DNA of 64,000 nucleotides from Apostichopus japonicus (lineage: Eukaryota; Echinodermata; Holothuroidea; Aspidochirotida; Stichopodidae): assembly GCF_037975245.1 (NCBI RefSeq), contig NC_092562.1, forward strand, positions 4,766,001 to 4,830,000, read 5' to 3'. Made by a program: the position numbers and the translations under genes. Positions 20,843-35,410 of the stretch are shown piece by piece (the stretch's first letter is position 1; each line of letters starts with the position of its first letter). The notes under the pieces were generated by a model, which worked only from the letters and a program-made list of their open reading frames with translations, ran no database searches and had not been told where the DNA came from.

Positions 20843-23800
20843 TTTTCAGATTGGGGACGGATAATGAGATGATTATCGACTGTCGGGTAATCAGAAGGGC
20901 GCCACCGATCCCACGGATGATTTTGGAGAGAAATAAGAAAAGTCACGATTTTGGCCGAAATTTAAAAAAAAAGACATAAGGGTATAGCCTTACCAAAAAA
21001 TTGGCCGAAAACTAAAATTGTTCGATTTTCATATTGCGATGCTTGTTTTGGATTCCCAGGGCTCACAATAGCATTTTCATGGAGTTAAAAGTGGCATTCT
21101 ATGGGATCTTCAGCCTCTAAACATTAAAAAATGATATTTCATATTTATTCATAAAATCGGTCCATTTCTCAGATTGGGGACGGGTTATGAGATGATTATC
21201 GACTGGTGGATTATCAGAAGGGCGCCACCGATCCCACGGATGATTTTGGAGAGAAATAAAAAAGTCACGATTTTGGCCGAAATTTGAAAAAAAAACATAA
21301 GGGTATAGCCTTACCAAAAAATTGGCCGAAAATAAAAAATGTTCGATTTTCATATTTCGATGCTCGTTTTGGATTCCCAGGGCTCACAATAGCATTTTCA
21401 TCTAGTTAAAAATGGAATTCTATGGGATCTTCAGCCTCTTACATTAAAAAATGATATTTGATATTTATTCATAAAATCGGTCCATTTCTCAGATTGGGGA
21501 CGGGTTATGAGATGATTATCGACTGGTGGGTAATGAGAAGGGCGCCACCGATCCCACGGATGATTTTGGAGAGAAATAAAAAAGTCACGATTTTGGCCGA
21601 AATTTGAAAAAAACATAAGGGTATAGCCTTACCAAAAAATTGGCCGAAAATAAAAAATGTTCGATTTTCATATTTCGATGCTCGTTTTGGATTCCCAGGG
21701 CTCACAATAGCATTTTCATCTAGTTAAAAGTGGAATTCTATGGGATCTTTAGCCTCTTACATTAAAAAATGATATTTCATATTTATTCATAAAATCGGTC
21801 CATTTCTCAGATTGGGGACGGATTATGAGATGATTATCGACTGGTGGGTTATCAGAAGGGCGCCACCGATCCCACGGATGATTTTGGAGAGAAATAAAAA
21901 AGTCACGATTTTGGCCGAAATTTGAAAAAAACATAAGGGTATAGCCTTACCAAAAAATTGGCCGAAAATAAAAAATGTTCGATTTTCATATTTCGATGCT
22001 CGTTTTGGATTCCCAGGGCTCACAATAGCATTTTCATCTAGTTAAAAATGGAATTCTATGGGATCTTCAGCCTCAAACATTAAAAATACATATTTCATAT
22101 TTTTTCATAAAATCGGTCCATTTCTCAGATTGGGGACGGATTATGAGATGATTATCGACTGGTGGGTAATCAGAAGGGCGCCACCGATCCCACGGATGAT
22201 TTTGGAGAGAAATAAAAAAGTCACGATTTTGGCCGAAATTTGAAAAAAACATAAGGGTATAGCCTTACCAAAAAATTGGCCGAAAATAAAAAATGTTCGA
22301 TTTTCATATTTCGATGCTCGTTTTGGATTCCCAGGGCTCTCAATAGCATTTTCATCTAGTTAAAAGTGGAATTCTATGGGATCTTTAGCCTCTTACATTA
22401 AAAAATGATATTTCATATTTATTCATAAAATCGGTCCATTTCTCAGATTGGGGACGGATTATGAGATGATTATCGACTGGTGGGTTATCAGAAGGGCGCC
22501 ACCGATCCCACGGATGATTTTGGAGAGAAATAAAAAAGTCACGATTTTGGCCGAAATTTGAAAAAAAACATAAGGGTATAGCCTTACCAAAAAATTGGCC
22601 GAAAATAAAAATGTTCGATTTTCATATTTCGATGCTCGTTTTGGATTCCAAGAACTCACAATAGCATTTTCATTGAGTGAAAAGTGGCATAATATGGAAT
22701 CTTCAGCCTCTAAACATTAAAAAATCATATTTCATATTTATTCATAAAGTCGGTCCATTTCTCAGATTGGGGACGGATTATGAGATGATTATCGACTGGT
22801 GGATTATCAGAAGGGCGCCACCGATCCCACGGATGATTTTGGAGAGAAATAAAAAAGTCACGATTTTGGCCGAAATTTGAAAAAAACATAAGGGTATAGC
22901 CTTACCAAAAAATTGGCCGAAAATAAAAAATGTTCGATTTTCATATTTCGATGCTCGTTTTGGATTCCCAGGGCTCACAATAGCATTTTCATCTAGTTAA
23001 AAATGGAATTCTATGGAATCTTCAGCCTCAAAAATTAAAAATACATATTTCATATTTATTCATAAAATCGGTCCATTTCTCAGATTGGGGACGGATTATG
23101 AGATGATTATCGACTGGTGGGTTATCAGAAGGGCGCCACCGATCCCACGGATGATTTTGGAGAGAAATAAAAAAGTCACGATTTTGGCCGAAATTTGAAA
23201 AAAAACATAAGGGTATAGCCTTACCAAAAAATTGGCCGAAAATAAAAATGTTCGATTTTCATATTTCGATGCTCGTTTTGGATTCCAAGAACTCACAATA
23301 GCATTTTCATTGAGTGAAAAGTGGCATAATATGGAATCTTCAGCCTCTAAACATTAAAAAATCATATTTCATATTTATTCATAAAGTCGGTCCATTTCTC
23401 AGATTGGGGACGGATTATGAGATGATTATCGACTGGTGGATTATCAGAAGGGCGCCACCGATCCCACGGATGATTTTGGAGAGAAATAAAAAAGTCACGA
23501 TTTTGGCCGAAATTTGAAAAAAACATAAGGGTATAGCCTTACCAAAAAATTGGCCGAAAATAAAAAATGTTCGATTTTCATATTTCGATGCTCGTTTTGG
23601 ATTCCCAGGGCTCACAATAGCATTTTCATCTAGTTAAAAATGGAATTCTATGGGATCTTCAGCCTCTTACATTAAAAAATGATATTTCATATTTATTCAT
23701 AAAATCGGTCCATTTCTCAGATTGGGGACGGGTTATGAGATGATTATCGACTGGTGGGTAATGAGAAGGGCGCCACCGATCCCACGGATGATTTTGGAGA

Positions 23801-26800
23801 GAAATAAAAAAGTCACGATTTTGGCCGAAATTTGAAAAAAACATAAGGGTATAGCCTTACCCAAAAAATTGGCCAAAAATAAAAAATGTTCGATTTTCAT
23901 ATTTCGATGCTCGTTTTGGATTCCGAGGGCTCACAATAGCATTTTCATCTAGTTAAAAATGGAATTCTATGGGATCTTCAGCCTCAAAAATTAAAAATAC
24001 ATATTTCATATTTATTCATAAAATCGGTCCATTTCTCAGATTGGGGACGGATTATGAGATGATTATCGACTGGTGGGTTATCAGAAGGGCGCCACCGATC
24101 CCACGGATGATTTTGGAGAGAAATAAAAAAGTCACGATTTTGGCCGAAATTTGAAAAAAACATAAGGGTATAGCCTTACCCAAAAATTGGCCGAAAATAA
24201 AAAATGTTCGATTTTCATATTTCGATGCTCGTTTTGGATTCCCAGGGCTCACAATAGCATTTTCATCTAGTTAAAAATGGAATTCTATGGGATCTTCAGC
24301 CTCTTACATTAAAAAATGATATTTCATATTTATTCATAAAATCGGTCCATTTCTCGGATTGGGGACGGATTATGAGATGATTGTCGACTGGTGGGTTATC
24401 AGAAGGGCGCCACCGATCCCACGGATGATTTTGGAGAGAAATAAAAAAGTCACGATTTTGGCCGAAATTTGAAAAAAACATAAGGGTATAAGCCTTACCA
24501 AAAAATTGGCCGAAAATGAAAAATGTTCGATTTTCATATTTCGATGCTCGTTTTGGATTCCCAGGGCTCACAATAGCATTTTCATCTAGTTAAAAATGGA
24601 ATTCTATGGGATCTTCAGCCTCAAAAATTAAAAATACATATTTCATATTTATTCATAAAATCGGTCCATTTCTCAGATTGGGGACGGATTATGAGATGAT
24701 TATCGACTGGTGGGTTATCAGAAGGGCGCCACCGATCACACGGATGATTTTGGAGAGAAATAAAAAAGTCACGATTTTGGCCGAAATTTGAAAAAAAAAC
24801 ATAAGGGTATAGCCTTACCAAAAAATTGGCCGAAAATAAAAATGTTCGATTTTCATATTTCGATGCTCGTTTTGGATTCCAAGAACTCACAATAGCATTT
24901 TCATTGAGTGAAAAGTGGCATAATATGGAATCTTCAGCCTCTAAACATTAAAAAATCATATTTCATATTTATTCATAAAGTCGGTCCATTTCTCAGATTG
25001 GGGACGGATTATGAGATGATTATCGACTGGTGGATTATCAGAAGGGCGCCACCGATCCCACGGATGATTTTGGAGAGAAATAAAAAAGTCACGATTTTGG
25101 CCGAAATTTGAAAAAAACATAAGGGTATAGCCTTACCAAAAAATTGGCCGAAAATAAAAAATGTTCGATTTTCATATTTCGATGCTCGTTTTGGATTCCC
25201 AGGGCTCACAATAGCATTTTCATCTAGTTAAAAATGGAATTCTATGGGATCTTTAGCCTCTTACATTAAAAAATGATATTTCATATTTATTCATAAAATC
25301 GGTCCATTTCTCAAATTGGGGACGGATTATGAGATGATTATCGACTGGTGGGTTATCAGAAGGGCGCCACCGATCCCACGGATGATTTTGGAGAGAAATA
25401 AAAAAGTCACGATTTTGGCAGAAATTTGAAAAAAACATAAGAGTATAGCATTACCAAAAAATTGGCCAAAAACAAAAAACGTTCGATTTTCATATTTCGA
25501 TGCTCGTTTTGGATTCCCAGGGCTCACAATAGCATTTTCATCTAGTTAAAAATGGAATTCTATGGGATCTTTGCCTCTTACATTAAAAAATGATATTTCA
25601 TATTTATTCTTAAAGTCGGTCCATTTCTCAAATTGGGGACGGATTATGAGATGATTATCGACTGGTGGGTTATCAGAAGGGCGCCACCGATCCCACGGAT
25701 GATTTTGGAGAGAAATAAAAAAGTCACGATTTTGGCCGAAATTTGAAAAAAAACATAAGGGCCTTACCAAAAAATTGGCCGAAAATAAAAAATGTTCGAT
25801 TTTCATATTTCGATGCTCGTTTTGGATTCCCAGGGCTCACAATAGCATTTTCATCTAGTTAAAAATGGAATTCTATGTGATCTTCAGCCTCAAAAATTAA
25901 AAATACATAGTTCATATTTATTCATAAAATCGGTCCATTTCTCAGATTGGGGACGGATTATGAGATGATTATCGACTGGTGGGTTATCAGAAGGGCGCCA
26001 CCGATCCCACGGATGATTTTGGAGAGAAATAAAAAAGTCACGATTTTGGCCGAAATTTGAAAAAAACATAAGGGTATAGCCTTACCAAAAAATTGGCCGA
26101 AAATAAAAAATGTTCGATTTTCATATTTCGATGCTCGTTTTGGATTCCCAGGGCTCACAATAGCATTTTCATGTAGTTAAAAATGGAATTCTATGGGATC
26201 TTCAGCCTCAAAAATTAAAAATACATATTTCATATTTATTCATAAAATCGGTCCATTTCTCAGATTGGGGACGGATTATGAGATGATTATCGACTGGTGG
26301 GTTATCAGAAGGGCGCCACCGATCCCACGGATGATTTTGGAGAGAAATAAAAAAGTCACGATTTTGGCCGAAATTTGAAAAAAAACATAAGGGTATAGCC
26401 TTACCAAAAAATTGGCCGAAAATAAAAATGTTCGATTTTCATATTTCGATGCTCGTTTTGGATTCCAAGAACTCACAATAGCATTTTCATTGAGTGAAAA
26501 GTGGCATAATATGGAATCTTCAGCCTCTAAACATTAAAAAATCATATTTCATATTTATTCATAAAGTCGGTCCATTTCTCAGATTGGGGACGGATTATGA
26601 GATGATTATCGACTGGTGGATTATCAGAAGGGCGCCACCGATCCCACGGATGATTTTGGAGAGAAATAAAAAAGTCACGATTTTGGCCGAAATTTGAAAA
26701 AAAACATAAGGGTATAGCCTTACCAAAAAATTGGCCGAGAATAAAAAATGTTCGATTTTCATATTTCGATGCTCGTTTTGGATTCCCAGGGCTCACAATA

Positions 26801-29800
26801 GCATTTTCATCTAGTTAAAAATGGAATTCTATGGGATCTTCAGCCTCTTACATTAAAAAATGATATTTCATATTTATTCATAAAATCGGTCCATTTCTCA
26901 GATTGGGGACGGATTATGAGATGATTATCGACTGGTGGGTTATCAGAAGGGCGCCACCGATCCCACGGATGATTTTGGAGAGAAATAAAAAAGTCACGAT
27001 TTTGGCCGAAATTTGAAAAAAACATAAGGGTATAGCCTTACCCAAAAATTGGCCGAAAATAAAAAATGTTCGATTTTCATATTTCGATGCTCGTTTTGGA
27101 TTCCCAGGGCTCACAATAGCATTTTCATCTAGTTAAAAATGGAATTCTATGGGATCTTTAGCCTCTTACATTTAAAAATGATATTTCATATTTATTCATA
27201 AAATCGGTCCATTTCTCAAATTGGGGACGGATTATGAGATGATTATCGACTGGTGGGTTATCAGAAGGGCGCCACCGATCCCACGGATGATTTTGGAGAG
27301 AAATAAAAAAGTCACGATTTTGGCCGAAATTTGAAAAAAACATAAGGGTATAGCATTACCAAAAAATTGGCCAAAAACAAAAAACGTTCGATTTTCATAT
27401 TTCGATGCTCGTTTTGGATTCCCAGGGCTCACAATAGCATTTTCATCTAGTTAAAAATGGAATTCTATGGGATCTTTAGCCTCTTACATTAAAAAATGAT
27501 ATTTCATATTTATTCATAAAGTCGGTCCATTTCTCAAATTGGGGACGGATTATGAGATGATTATCGACTGGTGGGTTATCAGAAGGGCGCCACCGATCCC
27601 ACGGATGATTTTGGAGAGAAATAAAAAAGTCACGATTTTGGCCGAAATTTGAAAAAAAAACTTAAGGGCCTTACCAAAAAATTGGCCGAAAATAAAAAAT
27701 GTTCGATTTTCATATTTCGATGCTCGTTTTGGATTCCCAGGGCTCAAAATAGCATTTTCATCTAGTTAAAAATGGAATTTTATGGGATCTTCAGCCTCAA
27801 ACATTAAAAATACATATTTCATATTTTTTCATAAAATCGGTCCATTTCTCAGATTGGGGACGGATTATGAGATTATTATCGACTGGTGGATTATCAGAAG
27901 GGCGCCACCGATCCCACGGATGATTTTGGAGAGAAATAAAAAAGTCACGATTTTGGCCGAAATTTGAAAAAAACATAAGGGTATAGCCTTACCAAAAAAT
28001 TGGCCGAAAATAAAAAATGTTCGATTTTCATATTTCGATGCTCGTTTTGGATTCCCAGGGCTCACAATAGCATTTTCATCTAGTTAAAAATGGAATTCTA
28101 TGGGATCTTCAGCCTCAAACATTAAAAATACATATTTCATATTTTTTCATAAAATCGGTCCATTTCTCAGATTGGGGACGGATTATGAGATTATTATCGA
28201 CTGGCGGGTAATCAGAAGGGCGCCACCGATCACACGGATGATTTTGGAGAGAAATAAAAAAGTCACGATTTTGGCCGAAATTTGAAAAAAAACATAAGGG
28301 TATAGCCTTACCAAAAAATTGGCCGAAAACAAAAATTGTTCGATTTTCATATTTCGATGCTCGTTTTGGATTCCCAGGGCTCACAATAGCATTTTCATCT
28401 AGTTAAAAATGGAATTCTATGAGATCTTCAGTCTCAAACATTAAAAATACATATTTCATATTTTTTCATAAAATCGGTCCATTTCTCAAATTGGGGACGG
28501 ATTATGAGATGATTATCGACTGGTGGGTTATCAGAAGGGCGCCACCGATCCCACGGATGATTTTGGAGAGAAATAAAAAAGTCACGATTTTGGCCGAAAT
28601 TTGAAAAAAACATAAGGGTATAGCCCTACCAAAAAATTGGCCGAAAATAAAAAATGTTCGATTTTCATATTTCGATGCTCGTTTTGGATTCCCAGGGCTC
28701 ACAATAGCATTTTCATCTAGTTAAAAATGGAATTCTATGGGATCTTCAGCCTCAAACATTAAAAATACATATTTCATATTTTTTCATAAAATCGGTCCAT
28801 TTCTCAGATTGGGGACGGATTATGAGATGATTATCGACTGGTGGGTTATCAGAAGGGCGCCACCGATCCCACGGATGATTTTGGAGAGAAATAAAAAAGT
28901 CACGATTTTGGCCGAAATTTGAAAAAAACATAAGGGTATAGCCTTACCAAAAAATTGGCCGAAAATAAAAAATGTTCGATTTTCATATTTCGATGCTCGT
29001 TTTGGATTCCCAGGGCTCACAATAGCATTTTCATCTAGTCAAAAATGGAATTCTATGGGATCTTCAGCCTCTTACATTAAAAAATGATATTTCATATTTA
29101 TTCATAAAATCGGTCCATTTCTCAGATTGGGGACGGATTATGAGATGATTATCGACTGGTGGGTTATCAGAAGGGCGCCACCGATCCCACGGATGATTTT
29201 GGAGAGAAATAAAAAAGTCACGATTTTGGCCGAAATTTGAAAAAAACATAAGGGTATAGCCTTACCAAAAAATTGGCCGAAAATAAAAAATGTTCGATTT
29301 TCATATTTCGATGCTCGTTTTGGATTCCCAGGGCTCACAATAGCATTTTCATCTAGTTAAAAATGGAATTCTATGGGATCTTTAGCCTCTTACATTAAAA
29401 AATGATATTTCATATTTATTCATAAAATCGGTCCATTTCTCAAATTGGGGACGGATTATGAGATGATTATCGACTGGTGGGTTATCAGAAGGGCGCCACC
29501 GATCCCACGGATGATTTTGGAGAGAAATAAAAAAGTCACGATTTTGGCCGAAATTTGAAAAAAACATAAGGGTATAGCCTTACCAAAAAATTGGCCGAAA
29601 ACAAAAATTGTTCGATTTTCATATTTCGATGCTCGTTTTGGATTCCCAGGGCTCACAATAGCATTTTCATCTAGTTAAAAATGGAATTCTATGAGATCTT
29701 CAGTCTCAAACATTAAAAATACATATTTCATATTTTTTCATAAAATCGGTCCATTTCTCAAATTGGGGACGGATTATGAGATGATTATCGACTGGTGGGT

Positions 29801-32800
29801 TATCAGAAGGGCGCCACCGATCCCACGGATGATTTTGGAGAGAAATAAAAAAGTCACGATTTTGGCCGAAATTTGAAAAAAACATAAGGGTATAGCCTTA
29901 CCAAAAAATTGGCCGAAAATAAAAAATGTTCGATTTTCATATTTCGATGCTCGTTTTGGATTCCCAGGGCTCACAATAGCATTTTCATCTAGTTAAAAAT
30001 GGAATTCTATGGGATCTTCAGCCTCAAACATTAAAAATACATATTTCATATTTTTTCATAAAATCGGTCCATTTCTCAGATTGGGGACGGATTATGAGAT
30101 GATTATCGACTGGTGGGTTATCAGAAGGGCGCCACCGATCCCACGGATGATTTTGGAGAGAAATAAAAAAGTCACGATTTTGGCCGAAATTTGAAAAAAA
30201 CATAAGGGTATAGCCTTACCAAAAAATTGGCCGAAAATAAAAAATGTTCGATTTTCATATTTCGATGCTCGTTTTGGATTCCCAGGGCTCACAATAGCAT
30301 TTTCATCTAGTTAAAAATGGAATTCTATGGGATCTTCAGTCTCAAACATTAAAAATACATATTTCATATTTTTTCATAAAATCGGTCCATTTCTCAGATT
30401 GGGGACGGATTATGAGATTATTATCGACTGGTGGGTAATCAGAAGGGCGCCACCGATCACACGGATGATTTTGGAGAGAAATAAAAAAGTCACGATTTTG
30501 GAGAGAAATAAAAAAGTCACGATTTTGGCCGAAATTTGAAAAAAACATAAGGGTATAGCCTTACCAAAAAATTGGCCGAAAACAAAAATTGTTCGATTTT
30601 CATATTTCGATGCTCGTTTTGGATTCCCAGGGCTCACAATAGCATTTTCATCTAGTTAAAAGTGGAATTCTATGGGATCTTTAGCCTCTTACATTAAAAA
30701 ATGATATTTCATATTTATTCATAAAGTCGGTCCATTTCTCAGATTGGGGACGGATTATGAGATTATTATCGACTGGTGGGTAATCAGAAGGGCGCCACCG
30801 ATCCCACGGATGATTTTGGAGAGAAATAAAAAAGTCACGATTTTGGCAGAAATTTGAAAAAAACATAAGGGTATAGCCTTACCAAAAAATTGGCCAAAAA
30901 CAAAAAACGTTCGATTTTCATATTTCGATGCTCGTTTTGGATTCCCAGGGCTCACAATAGCATTTTCATCTAGTTAAAAATGGAATTCTATGGGATCTTT
31001 AGCCTCTTACATTAAAAAATGATATTTCATATTTATTCATAAAATCGGTCCATTTCTCAAATTGGGGACGGATTATGAGATGATTATCGACTGGTGGGTT
31101 ATCAGAAGGGCGCCACCGATCCCACGGATGATTTTGGAGAGAAATAAAAAAGTCACGATTTTGGCCGAAATTTGAAAAAAACATAAGGGTATAGCCTTAC
31201 CAAAAATTTGGCCAAAAACAAAAAATGTTCGATTTTCATATTTCGATGCTCGTTTTGAATTCCCAGGGCTCACAATAGCATTTTCATCTAGTTAAAAATG
31301 GAATTCTATGGGATCTTTAGCCTCTTACATTAAAAAATGATATTTCATATTTATTCATAAAATCGGTCCATTTCTCAAATTGGGGACGGATTATGAGATG
31401 ATTATCGACTGGTGGGTTATCAGAAGGGCGCCACCGATCCCACGGATGATTTTGGAGAGAAATAAAAAAGTCACGATTTTGGCCGAAATTTGAAAAAAAC
31501 ATAAGGGTATAGCCTTACCAAAAAATTGGCCGAAAATAAAAAATGTTCGATTTTCATATTTCGATGCTCGTTTTGGATTCCCAGGGCTCACAATAGCATT
31601 TTCATCTAGTTAAAAATGGAATTCTATGGGATCTTCAGCCTCAAACATTAAAAATACATATTTCATATTTTTTCATAAAATCGGTCCATTTCTCAGATTG
31701 GGGACGGATTATGAGATTATTATCGACTGGTGGGTTATCAGAAGGGCGCCACCGATCACACGGATGATTTTGGAGAGAAATAAAAAAGTCACGATTTTGG
31801 CCGAAATTTGAAAAAAACATAAGGGCCTTACCAAAAAATTGGCCGAAAACAAAAATTGTTCGATTTTCATATTTCGATGCTCGTTTTGGATTCCCAGGGC
31901 TCACAATAGCATTTTCATCTAGTTAAAAGTGGAATTCTATGGGATCTTCAGCCTCAAACATTAAAAATACATATTTCATATTTTTTCATAAAATCGGTCC
32001 ATTTCTCAGATTGGGGACGGATTATGAGATTATTATCGACTGTTGGGTAATCAGAAGGGCGCCACCGATCCCACGGATGATTTTGGAGAGAAATAAAAAA
32101 GTCACGATTTTGGCCGAAATTTGAAAAAAAACATAAGGGCCTTACCAAAAAATTGGCCGAAAATAAAAAATGTTCGATTTTCATATTTCGATGCTCGTTT
32201 TGGATTCCCAGGGCTCACAATAGCATTTTCATCTAGTTAAAAATGGAATTCTATGGGATCTTCAGCCTCAAACATTAAAAAATGATATTTCATATTTTTT
32301 CATAAAATCGGTCCATTTCTCAGATTAGGGACGGATTATGAGATTATTATCGACTGGTGGGTTATCAGAAGGGCGCCACCGATCCCACGGATGATTTTGG
32401 AGAGAAATAAAAAAGTCACGATTTTGGCCGAAATTTGAAAAAAACATAAGGGTATAGCCTTACCAAAAAATTGGCCGAAAATAAAAAATGTTCGATTTTC
32501 ATATTTCGATGCTCGTTTTGGATTCCCAGGGTTAACAATAGCATTTTCATCTAGTTAAAAATGGAATTCTATGGGATCTTCAGCCTCAAACATTAAAAAT
32601 ACATATTTCATATTTTTTCATAAAATCGGTCCATTTCTCAGATTGGGGACGGATTATGAGATTATTATCGACTGTTGGGTAATCAGAAGGGCGCCACCGA
32701 TCACACGGATGATTTTGGAGAGAAATAAAAAAGTCACGATTTTGGCCGAAATTTAAAAAAAAAACATAAGGGCCTTACCAAAAAATTGGCCGAAAATAAA

Positions 32801-34275
32801 AAATGTTCGATTTTCATATTTCGATGCTCGTTTTGGATTCCCAGGGCTCACAATAGCATTTTCATCTAGTTAAAAATGGAATTCTATGGGATCTTCAGCC
32901 TCAAACATTAAAAATACATATTTCATATTTTTTCATAAAATCGGTCCATTTCTCAGATTAGGGACGGATTATGAGATTATTATCGACTGGTGGGTTATCA
33001 GAAGGGCGCCACCGATCCCACGGATGATTTTGGAGAGAAATAAAAAAGTCACGATTTTGGCCGAAATTTGAAAAAAACATAAGGGTATAGCCTTACCAAA
33101 AAATTGGCCGAAAACCAAAATTGTTCGATTTTCATATTTCGATGCTCGTTTTGGATTCCCAGGGCTCACAATAGCATTTTCATCTAGTTAAAAGTGGAAT
33201 TCTATGGGATCTTCAGCCTCTAAACATTAAAAAATGATATTACATTTTTATTCATAAAGTCGGTCCATTTCTCAGATTGGGAACGGATTATGAGATTATC
33301 GACTGGTGGATTATCAGAAGGGCGCCACCGATCCCACGGATGATTTTGGAGAGAAATAAGAAAGTCACGATTTTGGTCGAAATTTGAAAAAAACATAAGG
33401 GTATAGCCTTACCCAAAAATTGGCCGAAAATAAAAATGTTCGATTTTCATATTTCGATGCTCGTTTTGGATTCCAAGAACTCACAATAGCAATTTCATGG
33501 AGTTAAAAGTGGCATTCTATGTAATCTTCAGCCTCTAAACATTAAAAAATGATATTTCATATTTATTCAAAAAATCGGTCCATTTCTCAGATTAGGGATG
33601 GATTATGAGATGATTATCGACTGGCGGGTAATCAGAAGGGCGCCACCGATCCCACGGATGATTTTGGAGAGAGAAATAAAAAAGTCACGATTTTGGTCGA
33701 AATTTGAAAAAAACATAAGGGTAAAACTTTACCAAAAAATTGGCCGAAAATAAAAATGTTCGATTTTCATATTTCGATGCTCGTTTTGGATTCCAAGAAC
33801 TCACAATAGCAATTTCATGGAGTTAAAAGTGGCATTCTTTGGAATCTTCAGCCTCTAAACATTAAAAAATGATATTTCATATTTATTCATAAAATCGGTC
33901 CATTTCTCAGATTAGGGGTGGATTATCGACTGGCGAGTAATCAGAAGGGCGCCATCGATCCCACGGATGAATTTGGAGAGAAATAAAAAAGTCACGATTT
34001 TGGTCGAAATTTGAAAAAAACATAAGGCCTTACCAAAAGCCTTAAAGCCTTACCAAAAAATTGGCCGAAAATAAAAAAATGTTCGATTTTCATATTTCGA
34101 TGCTCGTTTTGGATTCCCAGGGCTTACAATAGCATTTTCATGGAGTTAAATGTGGCATTCTATGGGATCTTCAGCCTCTAAACATTAAAAAATGATATTT
34201 CATATTTATTCATAAAGTCGGTCCATTTCTCAGATTAGGGATGGATTATGAGATGATCATCGACTGGCTGGTAAT
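20843..34275. repeat. 318-bp satellite array, about 43 units
   Basis: Units repeat every 314-319 bp. Landmarks are GGGGACGGATTATGAGATGA, AGGGCGCCACCGATCCCACG, GTCACGATTTTGGCCGAAAT, AAGGGTATAGCCTTACC and TTCGATGCTCGTTTTGG. Inner units are nearly identical; both ends, especially 33200-34275, are more diverged. Each unit opens frames of 61-91 residues on both strands; these are repeat artefacts. The first unit starts within a 61-bp minisatellite unit (TCTAGTGAT joined to TTCCATTTTTCAG). Confidence 0.98.
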
Positions 34276-34868
34276 CAAGGGCGGCGGAAGCACTTTTAAT
34301 CTGGGGGGGGGGGGGGGCACCGACATCAAAGGGCACTTTGCAGAAATTCGATTGGACTGATGTTGCCTTATATTTAGTACCCTTTATAATGCAAACTAGC
34401 ACTGCAATATCCAATGTGCAAATTGGAAAACAAGGACCAAGTTTGTTTTTTTCAGACAAAATGAGGTGAAATCATGCTAGTTGCTAATGTAGGGATCTTC
34501 CGAATAAGAGTTTATTTCTTGTTAATATAACAATAATAACAAATTCTTTCCATTCGAAATAGCTTTGAGTTTGACCCACAGAAATTCATTAAAAGTCAGG
34601 GTCGTAGCCAGGATTTGCAAAGTTGTATGCACGACTATCTGAGCGGAGCGCCACCATCGGTTGGCGCGGAGCGTACAAGAAAAATGTTGGTTTTACAAAC
34701 CCATCAGATGGCTGGAAACGGCCCTTCCCGAGTGTTCATTCTGGTTCCCTGGCCTCTTGCTAACTTGAGACACGTCAATTTTTATGTAGAAAAAGGGCAC
34801 ATTTTTAACCTGAGGAAAAGTGGGGGGCATGTTCCCTCTGTGCCACCCCCCCGGTTCCGCCGCCCTTG
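34276..34868. mobile_element. TIR element interrupting the last satellite unit
   Basis: Ends CAAGGGCGGCGGAAGC and GGTTCCGCCGCCCTTG form a 14-15-bp inverted repeat. A run of about 15 G follows the left TIR, as in the element at 2317-2685. No clear target-site duplication. An internal stretch (AGCGGAGCGCCACCATCGG) is shared, inverted, with the element at 58491-59096. No transposase. Confidence 0.7.
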
Positions 34869-34912
34869 CAAGGGCGCCACCGATCAAACGGATGATTTTG
34901 GAGAGAAATAAA
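34869..34912. repeat. Right remnant of the 318-bp satellite
   Basis: AAGGGCGCCACCGATC through GGAGAGAAATAAAG continues the satellite unit broken by the preceding element, then changes to the 61-bp minisatellite. Confidence 0.85.
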
Positions 34913-35108
34913 GAAAGGTCTTAACCTAAGACTGACCTTATGAAGAAGTCTAGTGTTGGGGATGAGACAAGGTAAGCCTTAACTTAAGACTGACCTTGTG
35001 TAGAAGTCTAGTGATGATGAGACAAGGTAAGTCTTAAATTAAGACTGACCTTATGTAGAAGTCTAGTGATGGTGATGATGAATCAGATGGTAAGTCTTAA
35101 ATTAAAAC
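34913..35108. repeat. 61-bp minisatellite, block B side, 3-4 units
   Basis: GTAAG-bearing units with GT at 34972, 35027 and 35090. The last unit ends GAATCAGATG|GTAAGT, closer to the real exon 8 end (GACAGATG|GTAAGT) than the CAAG|GTAAGT of internal units. Confidence 0.9.
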
Positions 35109-35410
35109 CATTTGCCTGGCTTGTCCCACTAAGGTTTGCCCCTCCACACACCCAAATAGCGCTTTACAACAATGGTTTCATACACATGAGCCAATGTGAT
35201 AATTTTACTCACTTGGGAAGCTGAACCTGCAACTTTGCTGGTCTTAATACTGTACTGTCTATGGTACTTGGTAACCAAGGTATTTGGACCAAATATTAAT
35301 GAACAATTGTGATGGTGATAATGAGATAAAAGGTAAGTCTTAATTTAAGACTTACTTTAGGTAGAAAGTAATGCTGAAACTAATTTCAAATTTTTCTTTC
35401 TTCTTGGTAG

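Noticed and set aside
20880-34270. Dozens of 61-91-residue frames on both strands
   Set aside because: They recur once per 318-bp satellite unit on both strands and match no known protein.
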